Shown here: piece by piece, positions 36,577-44,400 of the stretch
How the letters are laid out: every line of letters starts with the position of its first letter
Numbering within the stretch: position 1 is the stretch's first letter
The notes under the pieces: generated by a model
The model's database searches: none
What the model saw: the letters and a program-made list of their open reading frames with translations, nothing else
What the model was told of the DNA's origin: nothing
Assembly: GCA_020725265.1 (NCBI GenBank)
Contig: DYFK01000023.1
Coordinates: 1-52,501 of the forward strand
Length of the DNA stretch: 52,501 nucleotides
Direction: 5' to 3'
DNA from: Hydrogenophilus sp.
GTDB taxonomy: Bacteria > Pseudomonadota > Gammaproteobacteria > Burkholderiales > Thiobacillaceae
Made by a program: the position numbers and the translations under genes

Positions 36577-37014
36577 TCAGGCGCCGGCCGGCGCCGCCGT
36601 CTCCTCGATGATCTCGAAATCGTGGGTCATCTCGGCGGTCTTGCCGAGCATGATGCTGGCCGAGCAGTATTTCTCGGCCGACAGCTTGATCGCGCGTTCC
36701 ACCGTCTCCGGTTTCAGGCCGCGACCGCGGACCAGGAAATGCATGTGGATATGGGTGAATACCTTGGGATGATCGCCGGCGCGTTCCGAACTGATCTCGA
36801 TTTCGCAGCCGGTCACGTCCTGCCGGCTCTTGCGCAGGATCATGACCACGTCGATCGACGTGCAGCCGCCGGCGCCCATCAGCAGCATCTCCATCGGCCG
36901 GGGACCGAGATTGCGGCCGCCGACATCGGGCGAGCCATCCATGATCATGGCGTGGCCACTTTCCGATTCGGCCATGAAGCAGACATTTTCGACCCATTTG
37001 ACGCGGGATTTCAT
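36577..37014 (-). CDS. OsmC-family protein (YhfA-like)
   Basis: 145 residues. The two peroxidatic cysteines of the OsmC/Ohr fold are Cys51 (MGAGGCTSIDVV) and Cys117 (AEKYCSASIML). The spacing and the sequence MEMLLMGAGGC place it in the YhfA-like branch, not Ohr. Ohr-type members reduce organic hydroperoxides; YhfA-type function is uncertain. AAGGAG lies 8 nt before the ATG at 37014; an earlier in-frame ATG (37089) has no ribosome site and overlaps the upstream gene. Its stop is 1 nt from the stop of the convergent GGDEF gene, and a 16-bp palindrome (36580-36595) sits in its last codons. Confidence 0.9.
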   Translation of the reverse strand: MKSRVKWVENVCFMAESESGHAMIMDGSPDVGGRNLGPRPMEMLLMGAGGCTSIDVVMILRKSRQDVTGCEIEISSERAGDHPKVFTHIHMHFLVRGRGLKPETVERAIKLSAEKYCSASIMLGKTAEMTHDFEIIEETAAPAGA

Positions 37015-37048
37015 CGTGGTGACTCCTTGAAAGGGGAAAGATCGGGAT

Positions 37049-37807
37049 TCAGTCGCGGATACGGTACCAGAGCAGGCCGATCCACTCATGGCATGCGTAA
37101 TAGCTTTGGTAAAGGGCCGGCGCCGATGGCAGGAAATCGAGCGGCCGGATGTCGCTGTCGAGCGAATGGCCGGTGCCGGCCGGAATCACGACCAGACCGA
37201 CCGCCTCGAATTCCGGGCGCGCGCGCGGCAGATGCCAGGCATGGGTGACCAGGAATACGCGGCCGACGCCGTCCCGGCGCAACAGCTCGGCGCTCATGCG
37301 GGCGTTCTCCCGGGTGTTGCGCGAGCCGGCCTCGATCCAGCGGACAGGAACGCCGAACTCCCGCACCAGGGCCTCGGCCATGATCGTGGCTTCGGCCACC
37401 GCCTCGCCCTGCGCGGAGCCGCCCGAAACCAGCACCGGCCTGTCCAGCCGGCGGGCGAGCAGGGCGCCATAGCGGACCCGCTCCAGGCTGAAGCGGCCGA
37501 GTGTGTCGCCACCGTATTCCCAGGAATCGCGGACCCGGCCGCCGCCCAGGATGACGATGGCGTCGGCCTGATCCGCCGCCAGGGGCGTCGGCGATCCGGA
37601 CAGCGAATCGAGCAGGGCGTTGGCCACGATCGGCGTCGACAGCAGCCAGAGTCCGCCCAGACCGGCGGCCAGCAAGGCGCGGCCCAGGCGCCGGTGGCGC
37701 CCGGCCAGCCAGGCACCGGCCAGCGCCAGTAGCAGCAGGTTCAACGGTGGCAGCAGCAGGGCCGCGATCGTCTTGGACAGCAACCAGGACAGGGAAATGG
37801 AATCCAT
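37049..37807 (-). CDS. YdcF/ElyC-family membrane protein (DUF218)
   Basis: 252 residues. Two N-terminal helices (LLSKTIAALLLPPLNLLLLALAG and LGRALLAAGLGGLWLLSTPIV) precede a DUF218 domain with ADAIVILGGGRV, LVSGGSAQGEAVAEATIMAE, SRNTRENARMSAELL and VFLVTHAWHLPRARPEF. ElyC, the best studied relative, affects peptidoglycan and lipid carrier metabolism at the E. coli envelope; others in the family are uncharacterised. The ATG at 37807 puts the helices at the N terminus. An ATG at 37834 is equally open but has no better ribosome site. OsmC-like gene follows 34 bp downstream on the same strand. Confidence 0.88.
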   Translation of the reverse strand: MDSISLSWLLSKTIAALLLPPLNLLLLALAGAWLAGRHRRLGRALLAAGLGGLWLLSTPIVANALLDSLSGSPTPLAADQADAIVILGGGRVRDSWEYGGDTLGRFSLERVRYGALLARRLDRPVLVSGGSAQGEAVAEATIMAEALVREFGVPVRWIEAGSRNTRENARMSAELLRRDGVGRVFLVTHAWHLPRARPEFEAVGLVVIPAGTGHSLDSDIRPLDFLPSAPALYQSYYACHEWIGLLWYRIRD

Positions 37808-37863
37808 CGGTCGATTATCGCGACCACGCGCCATCGGGCAAAGCCCGACTGACGAAAGCGGGT

Positions 37864-37892
37864 TTGACAGAGCGGGCGTCGCCCCATAGAAT
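37864..37892 (+). promoter_or_regulatory. Sigma-70 promoter of rplM-rpsI
   Basis: TTGACA (37864-37869, perfect -35), 17-bp spacer, TAGAAT (37887-37892, five of six). It lies 38 bp before the rplM start. A strong promoter is expected for a ribosomal protein operon. Confidence 0.85.
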
Positions 37893-37929
37893 CCGCGCCT
37901 TTCCGTAGTACCCCCTTTTGGATCGCGAC

Positions 37930-38358
37930 ATGAAAACCTTTTCCGCCAAGCCCCATGAGGTCCAGCGCGGCTGGTACCTGGTGGACGGCACCGACAAGGT
38001 GCTGGGCCGTCTGGCTTCCGAGATCGCCCGTCGTCTGCGTGGCAAGCACAAAGCCATCTACACCCCCCACGTCGATACCGGCGATTACATCGTCGTCGTC
38101 AATGTCGACAAGATCCGGGTGACCGGCAACAAGGCCGAAGACAAGAAATACTATCGCCATACCACCTACCCGGGCGGCATTCGCGAGACCAATTTCGGCA
38201 AGATGCAGGCCCGCTTTCCCGGCCGCGCCCTGGAAAAAGCCGTCAAGGGCATGCTGCCCAAGGGGCCGCTGGGTTACGCCATGATCAAGAAACTCAAGGT
38301 CTACGCCGGCGGCGAGCATCCGCACAGCGCGCAGCAGCCGCAAACCCTGGAAATCTGA
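37930..38358 (+). CDS. rplM: 50S ribosomal protein L13
   Basis: 142 residues, identical in length to E. coli L13. It binds 23S rRNA early in large-subunit assembly. Typical blocks are [45 protein letters not shown] and [20 protein letters not shown]. The ATG at 37930 is the standard start; TTG at 37918 is not needed. It is first in the universal rplM-rpsI pair, driven by the promoter at 37864. Confidence 0.98.
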   Translation: MKTFSAKPHEVQRGWYLVDGTDKVLGRLASEIARRLRGKHKAIYTPHVDTGDYIVVVNVDKIRVTGNKAEDKKYYRHTTYPGGIRETNFGKMQARFPGRALEKAVKGMLPKGPLGYAMIKKLKVYAGGEHPHSAQQPQTLEI

Positions 38359-38369
38359 GGAATCGCAGC

Positions 38370-38762
38370 ATGATCGGCAACTATTACTACGGCACCGGCC
38401 GGCGCAAGAGCTCCGTGGCGCGTGTGTTCATCAAGGCCGGTTCCGGCAACATCGTCGTCAACGGCAAGCCGGTCGACCAATATTTCTCGCGCGAAACCGG
38501 CCGCATGATCGTCCGCCAGCCGCTGGTGCTGACCGAGCGTGAAGCCAATTTCGACATCATGGTCAACGTCACCGGTGGTGGCGAGACCGGCCAGGCCGGC
38601 GCCGTCCGTCACGGCATCACCCGCGCCCTGATCGAGTACGATGCCGAGCTCAAGGGCGCGCTCAAGAAAGCCGGCTTCGTGACCCGCGATGCCCGTGAGG
38701 TGGAACGCAAGAAGGTCGGCCTGCACAAGGCGCGCCGTCGCAAGCAGTTCTCCAAGCGTTAA
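38370..38762 (+). CDS. rpsI: 30S ribosomal protein S9
   Basis: 130 residues, same length as in E. coli. The conserved start [16 protein letters not shown], the internal [19 protein letters not shown] and the basic tail [11 protein letters not shown], which reaches the P-site tRNA, are all present. It starts 11 bp after rplM with TGAGGA as ribosome site. A strong intrinsic terminator follows 18 bp after the stop. Confidence 0.98.
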   Translation: MIGNYYYGTGRRKSSVARVFIKAGSGNIVVNGKPVDQYFSRETGRMIVRQPLVLTEREANFDIMVNVTGGGETGQAGAVRHGITRALIEYDAELKGALKKAGFVTRDAREVERKKVGLHKARRRKQFSKR

Positions 38763-38780
38763 TCGGGTCGACGCACGCGA

Positions 38781-38805
38781 AAAGCCGCCCTCATGGCGGC
38801 TTTTT
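38781..38805 (+). terminator. Intrinsic terminator of rplM-rpsI
   Basis: AAAGCCGCC (38781-38789), loop CTCAT, GGCGGC plus TTTTT (38795-38805). A GC stem followed directly by a T-run on the plus strand is a textbook Rho-independent terminator; it separates rpsI from argC. Confidence 0.9.
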
Positions 38806-38839
38806 GTTTTGGCATATCGTGTTTTCCAGGAGCAAATCC

Positions 38840-39868
38840 ATGATCAAGGCAGGCATCGTCGGTGGCACCGGATATACCGGCGTCGAACTTCTGCGTCTTC
38901 TGGCCCAGCATCCGGATGTGGAACTGGCCGCCATCACCTCGCGCAAGGAGGCCGGCATGCCGGTGGCGGACATGTTCCCGAGCTTGCGCCGGCGCGTGAC
39001 CCTCGCCTTCAGCACGCCCGAGGATGCGCCGCTGAAGGATTGCGATGTGGTGTTCTTCGCCACGCCCAACGGCGTTGCCATGCGGCAAACCCGCGAACTG
39101 CTCGACGCCGGCGTCAGGGTCATCGATCTGGCCGCCGATTTCCGCATCCAGGACATCGATGTCTGGTCGAAGTGGTATGGCATGGAACACGCCTGCCCGG
39201 ATCTGGTCGCGGAGGCGGTCTACGGCCTGCCGGAAATCAACCGCGACAAGATTCGTGGCGCGCGTCTGATCGCCAATCCCGGTTGTTATCCGACCGCCGC
39301 GCAGCTCGGCTTCCTGCCGCTGATCGAGGCTGGCGTGATCGATACCGGCTGGCTCGTCGCCGACTGCAAGTCCGGCGTATCGGGGGCTGGTCGCAAGGCC
39401 GAGGTGCATACCCTGTACGCCGAGGCCACCGACACCTTCAAGGCCTACGCGGTGCCGGGCCATCGTCATCAGCCGGAGATCCGGCAGGGATTGGCGCGCA
39501 TGGCCGGGCATGACGTCAATCTGACCTTCGTGCCGCATCTGACCCCGCTGGTGCGCGGCATCCACGCCACGCTGTACGCCCGGCTGACCAAGGAAGTCGA
39601 CTTGCAGGCGCTGTTCGAACAGCGCTATGCCGGCGAGTATTTCGTCGACATCCTGCCGGCGAAATCGCATCCCGAGACCCGCTCCGTGCGTGCCTCCAAC
39701 CTGTGCCGGATCGCCGTGCATCGGCCCCAGGGTGGCGACACCGTGGTGGTGCTGTCGGTGATCGACAATCTGGTCAAGGGCGCGGCCGGCCAGGCGGTGC
39801 AGAACATGAACATCATGTTCGGTCTGGACGAGCACGCGGGTCTTACCCAGATTCCGGTCATGCCCTGA
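38840..39868 (+). CDS. argC: N-acetyl-gamma-glutamyl-phosphate reductase ArgC
   Basis: 342 residues. It reduces N-acetylglutamyl phosphate with NADPH in arginine synthesis. The dinucleotide motif [17 protein letters not shown] opens the protein and catalytic Cys149 lies in [22 protein letters not shown] and [15 protein letters not shown] are also conserved. CAGGAG lies before the ATG at 38840. It has the long (type 1) ArgC length. It sits between rpsI and erpA as in many proteobacteria; no other arg gene is in the window. Confidence 0.97.
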   Translation: MIKAGIVGGTGYTGVELLRLLAQHPDVELAAITSRKEAGMPVADMFPSLRRRVTLAFSTPEDAPLKDCDVVFFATPNGVAMRQTRELLDAGVRVIDLAADFRIQDIDVWSKWYGMEHACPDLVAEAVYGLPEINRDKIRGARLIANPGCYPTAAQLGFLPLIEAGVIDTGWLVADCKSGVSGAGRKAEVHTLYAEATDTFKAYAVPGHRHQPEIRQGLARMAGHDVNLTFVPHLTPLVRGIHATLYARLTKEVDLQALFEQRYAGEYFVDILPAKSHPETRSVRASNLCRIAVHRPQGGDTVVVLSVIDNLVKGAAGQAVQNMNIMFGLDEHAGLTQIPVMP

Positions 39869-39906
39869 CCTTGATGATGGCGCCAACATCCCCACATGTA
39901 CCGTGG

Positions 39907-39935
39907 TTGACGCGACATTCCCCCGCGCCAATAAT
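39907..39935 (+). promoter_or_regulatory. Sigma-70 promoter of erpA
   Basis: TTGACG (39907-39912) and AATAAT (39930-39935) are each five of six, with a perfect 17-bp spacer, 30 bp before the erpA ATG. ErpA therefore appears to be transcribed independently of argC. Confidence 0.8.
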
Positions 39936-39965
39936 TCTTGGCATCACTTTTACAGGAGTACCCCG

Positions 39966-40313
39966 ATGAATGCCGCGACCGAAATGAGCCCCTTCAACTT
40001 CACCGACAGCGCCGCCAGCAAGGTCAAGGCCCTGATCGAGGAGGAAGGCAACCCCGAACTGAAGCTGCGGGTGTTCGTCACCGGCGGCGGCTGCTCCGGA
40101 TTCCAGTATGGTTTCACCTTCGACGAAGTGACCAACGAGGATGACATGGTCATGCAGAAGAATGGCGTCACCCTGCTGGTCGATCCGATGAGCATGCAGT
40201 ACATGATGGGCGCCGAGATCGATTACACCGAGGGTCTGGAAGGCGCGCAGTTCGTTATCAAGAACCCGAACGCGGTTTCCACCTGCGGTTGCGGTTCCTC
40301 CTTCTCGGTCTGA
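39966..40313 (+). CDS. erpA: Iron-sulfur cluster insertion protein ErpA
   Basis: 115 residues, A-type carrier. The three cluster ligands are Cys43 ([11 protein letters not shown]), Cys107 and Cys109 ([10 protein letters not shown]). ErpA delivers Fe-S clusters to targets that in E. coli include IspG/IspH and respiratory enzymes such as nitrate reductase, so it links to narG here. CAGGAG precedes the ATG; a promoter and a terminator frame it as a single-gene unit. Confidence 0.95.
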   Translation: MNAATEMSPFNFTDSAASKVKALIEEEGNPELKLRVFVTGGGCSGFQYGFTFDEVTNEDDMVMQKNGVTLLVDPMSMQYMMGAEIDYTEGLEGAQFVIKNPNAVSTCGCGSSFSV

Positions 40314-40331
40314 TCCAGGCCGATACGAATC

Positions 40332-40353
40332 AGGCGGCGCGAGCCGCCTTTTT
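40332..40353 (+). terminator. Intrinsic terminator after erpA
   Basis: AGGCGGC (40332-40338), tetraloop GCGA, GCCGCCT (40343-40349) and a T-run to 40353. It lies 19 bp after the erpA stop. Confidence 0.9.
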
Positions 40354-40380
40354 CGTTTTACCCGCGCGCGAATCCGAAAC

Positions 40381-40572
40381 ATGACGCAAAAACCGCCGAT
40401 CGTGTCCTGTCCCACCTGCGGCAAGGAGGTGGCCTGGCGCCCCGAGAACGTCTGGCGGCCGTTCTGTAGCGAACGCTGCAAACTGATCGATCTGGGGGCC
40501 TGGGCCAGCGAAGCGTACCGGGTTCCCGAAAAGGAAGGCGACGCGCCACCTGGCGAAGCGCCGCCGGCCTGA
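40381..40572 (+). CDS. yacG: DNA gyrase inhibitor / zinc protein YacG
   Basis: 63 residues. The zinc site is Cys10, Cys13, Cys29 and Cys33 (SCPTCGKEV and [15 protein letters not shown]). YacG binds GyrB and protects against gyrase poisons in E. coli. The C-terminal tail is Pro/Glu-rich and disordered, as usual. It is not next to coaE or zapD, its usual gamma neighbours; instead a secreted DNA ligase gene follows 20 bp later. No strong ribosome site is seen. Confidence 0.93.
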   Translation: MTQKPPIVSCPTCGKEVAWRPENVWRPFCSERCKLIDLGAWASEAYRVPEKEGDAPPGEAPPA

Positions 40573-40592
40573 CCGTGGGCGCGCCGCTGGCC

Positions 40593-41441
40593 ATGGTCAG
40601 GCGGCGCGCGTTGCCGTGGGTGCTGGCCGTCACCATGCTGTCGCCGGTCGCGGCTTCACGCGCGGCCGATTCCCCTGAACTGCTGCTCGCCAACGTCTGG
40701 CGTGGCCATCTCGACCCGACCGCGTACTGGGTCAGCGAGAAACTGGATGGCGCGCGCGCGTATTGGGACGGTCGCCAGCTGCGTTTCCGGAGTGGTCGCC
40801 GCATCGCCGCGCCGGACTGGTTCACTGGCGCGTTGCCGGCGCGCGAGCTGGATGGCGAGCTCTGGGCTGGTCGTGGCCGGTTCGAGCGTCTGGCCGGAAT
40901 CGTGCGCAAGGAGATCCCGGTCGACGCCGAATGGCGCCAGGTCCGCTACATGCTGTTCGAGCTACCCGGTGCCGACGGCGATTTCAGCGCCCGGATCGAT
41001 GCCATGCGCGCGCTGGTCACCAGCGTCGACGTACCCTGGCTGGGCATGGTCGAACAATTCCGCGTCGCCAACCAGGACGAGCTGCGCGCGCGTCTGGACG
41101 AGGTTGTGAAGGCGGGCGGCGAAGGCCTCATGTTGCATCGCGCCGACGCGCCGTATCGATCCGGGCGCGGCGATGACCTGCTCAAGCTGAAACCCTGGGA
41201 AGACGCCGAAGCCGTGGTGGTCGGCTACCTGCCCGGTAAAGGGCGTCACGCCGGCAGGTTGGGCGCCCTGCTGGTGGAATTGCCGGACGGTCGCCGTCTG
41301 CGGCTCGGTACCGGGTTCACCGATGCCCAACGGGAGTCTCCGCCCGCGGTAGGGGTCACCGTCACCTACCGCCATCACGGCTTCACCAATACCGGCCTGC
41401 CGCGTTTCGCCAGCTTCCTGCGCGTGCGCGAGGCGTTCTAG
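40593..41441 (+). CDS. Exported ATP-dependent DNA ligase (Lig E type)
   Basis: About 282 residues. The N terminus MVRRRALPWVLAVTMLSPVAASRA is a signal peptide, so the enzyme is periplasmic or secreted. Adenylation motif I is SEKLDGARAYWDG (nucleophile Lys), motif III LFELPGADGD, motif IV GGEGLMLH and motif V LLKLKPWEDAEAVVVG; an OB-fold with VTYRHHGFTNTG closes it. Lig E enzymes lack extra DNA-binding domains and seal nicks outside the cytoplasm, perhaps during DNA uptake or biofilm DNA handling. GTG at 40575 is an alternative start. The protein is close to full length, with all six motifs visible, so activity is expected. Confidence 0.88.
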   Translation: MVRRRALPWVLAVTMLSPVAASRAADSPELLLANVWRGHLDPTAYWVSEKLDGARAYWDGRQLRFRSGRRIAAPDWFTGALPARELDGELWAGRGRFERLAGIVRKEIPVDAEWRQVRYMLFELPGADGDFSARIDAMRALVTSVDVPWLGMVEQFRVANQDELRARLDEVVKAGGEGLMLHRADAPYRSGRGDDLLKLKPWEDAEAVVVGYLPGKGRHAGRLGALLVELPDGRRLRLGTGFTDAQRESPPAVGVTVTYRHHGFTNTGLPRFASFLRVREAF

Positions 41442-41451
41442 TTCCGATCCG

Positions 41452-44400
41452 TCACGGCGCCACCTCGAACGGGCCATTCGGGCTCTCGCCGTGCATTTCC
41501 GGGGCGTACATGGCTTCGACCCGGGTCGGTGGCAGCTGGAAGCGGCCATCGGCATTGAGGCGCACGGTGTATTCCAGGCTGTGGCGTCCACGCGGCAGAT
41601 AGTCGTAATAGGCGCGGAAACCATCGAACAGGCTTTCCCGCCATGCCGGCCAGGCACCGTCATCGGTCTCGCCCTGGGTGAGCAGGCGGGAAGCGCGCTG
41701 ACCGGCGCCACCGAGGATGCTGGCGCCGGCCGGGATCGGATCCTCGACCACCACCCAGCCCATGTCGTCGCGGGCATCGATGGTCAGGCGCACGCGCAGG
41801 ATGTCGCCCCGGCTCCATTTGCCGGGTGTCTTGCGTTCGACCGCCCGGATTTCTCGGCTGACCGCATAGCCGCGCGCGACCGGCGCCGTGATCGGCACGG
41901 CGGCCAGGGTGGTGACAATGGCGTAGGGGTTGCCCTGGCCGTCGTGCCTGAGCCGTAGCAGGCCGGTTTCCCCGGTCAACGGCAGGAAGGCGGTGGCACC
42001 CTTGGGCAGGTTTCGCCAATCGATGACCCGGCCCTCTTGGCCGAGCACGGCATAGCTCTTGCCGGTCGGTTTCACCGCCTCGAAGCGCTGCTTGTAGCGC
42101 TCCAGCGCCAGGCTGCCCCAGGCGTTGGCGGTGGTGGTGTCCCAGCGGCCACGCTCCTGTCGGCCCAGGACACTGGTGGCGAGTCTTGGCAGGCGATCCT
42201 TCCAGCCGGGCTCGTCGATCAGGGCCAGCAGGGCGCGCACCGCGTTGGTGTCGGCGGAAGTCATCATCCACCACAGGCTGTCGCGGTTCTCGTTCTGGAA
42301 GTTGAGGCGCCTGCCGGTATCGGTGAAGCGGGCTTCGAGCGTGGCCAGCGCAGCCTTCAACCATTGCTCGCGCTCAGCCAGTCCGCCAACGCGCTTGAGC
42401 ACGCCGATCCAGTCGATCACCGCCGAACTCGGCCACAGCCCGGGTTCCGGCCGGATCGTCGCGATCAGCGCCGGACTGGCCTTGCCATGGCGCGCCAGGG
42501 CTTCGAGCGCGGCCAGGCGGCGGACGATGTCGGCATCGACGCCCAGCCCGCGCGCGCGCGGGCTGTCCAGCTTGCCGGCGACGAAATCGGCGAGTGCCTG
42601 TTCCATGCGCGCGCGCGCGTCGACCGGCAATGCCCAGCCGGCTTCGTCGGCGAGCGCGAGCAGGTAGGCGGTCAGGGCGACGTCGCCCTGGCCGGTGCCG
42701 GGGAAGAAGTTGAGCAGACCGTTTTCGGCCAGATAGGTTGGCAGCCGGCCGGTCAGCTCCCGCCACGAATCCGCGTCGCGCGTGCTCACCGCGCGTGAGA
42801 CCTGTTGCTCCAGGCAGGTGTAGGGGTATCGGCGCATGTAGTCGCGCAGCATGGTCTGGCCGTCGGCCAGGCTGGCGGCCAGGGTGGCGCGCGCCTCACT
42901 CTTGCCGGGCAGGCCGCCGGTGGGCGCCGCGATCGGCAGATCGAGCAGGGTTTCCAGTCGATGCAGGGCCGCCGATTGCACGCGCACCGGCACGGCATCG
43001 CGGATTTCCTGGCGGACCTTGAGCGCGTCGCGGGCCTTGCCGCCGAGTTCGCGCGCGGTCAACGTCCAGTCCAGTTCGCGGCCGGCCGGCACGGTCACCG
43101 GCCAGGCGATTTCCCGGCTTTCACCGGCGCCGAGATCGAGCTTGCGCGCGGGCAGGGCGTCGAGGCCGGCAACGCTGGCGGTGACTTCCAGCTTCATGGC
43201 GCGGTCGCTGCCGTTGCGAACCGTGAAATAGGCCCGAGCCTGGTCGCCCTCGCGCGCCACCGGCGACAGGCCGGAGATCAGTTGCAGGTCCTGGCTGGTA
43301 TGGATGCTGGTGGCGCCGGTGCCGAAGCGGCTTTCCGAACTGGCCACGGCAACCACGCGGAACGCGGTCAGGCTGTCGTTGAGCGGGATGTCGACGCTGG
43401 CCTCGCCCTTGGCGTCCAGACTGACGGTGCCGCGCCAGAGCAGCAGGGTGTCGAACAATTCCCGGGTCGGCAGCTTGCCGCCGCCACCGCCAGCCGGTAG
43501 TGCCTTCCTGCCGAAATGGCGCTTGCCGGTCACCTGCATCTGGGCGGTGAAGGTGCGCATGGTGTAGCCGCGCTTGCCGGTCATCGCGTCGATCAGGTTC
43601 CAGCTGGCGTTGGGCGCCAGTTCGAGCAGGCCCTCGTCGACGGCGGCGACAATGACTTCGGTGCCCGCCGGTGGCGGCGCGCCATCCGGCGTGCGTACCT
43701 TGATCCGGGCTTTCGCGGTTTCCCGGATCTGGTAACGGCTCCTGTCGGTCTTGATCTCGACCGCCAGTTCATGCGCGCGCCGGCCGACTTCGATGCCGGC
43801 GATGCCGAGCTTGAACGCGGGCCGGCCGAGGTCGACCAGCGCGGTCGGCCGGACGGCATCGTTGCGGCCGCGCACCGCCAGCGCGGATACGTAGACGTTG
43901 GGCGCCCAGCCGGCCTTGATCGGCACGTCGATCACCTGCGCGGTGCCGGACAGCGTGACCACGCGCGCGTCGAGCACGCCCTCGCGTTCCACGGTGACCA
44001 GCGCGGTCGCCTTGCGATAGGGCATGCGCACCTGGAAACGCGCGGTTTCGCCCGGCTCGTAACGTTTTTTCTCGGGAATCAGGTCGATGCGGTCGTGGTT
44101 GTCCTGGTTGAATACCCATTCGTCACGGCCGGCGACCCAGAAGCTTTGCGTGGTACGGGCGACGCGGCCCCTGGCGTCAAGCGCGCGGGCGCTGACGATG
44201 ACCTCGCCGCCGGCATCGGTTTCCACCGCGCAGGAAAAGCGGCCCTTGGCATCGGTCTTGCCGGTGCAACCGGTGGCCAGGGGTTGCTCGCGGATTTCCT
44301 GGCGCCAGGCATAGAAGCCTCCGGCCAGGCGGACTCGGTGGGAGAGATTCTGGCGCAGGCTCAGATTGGCCTCCACCGGTACGCCGGCCGCCGGCGAGCC

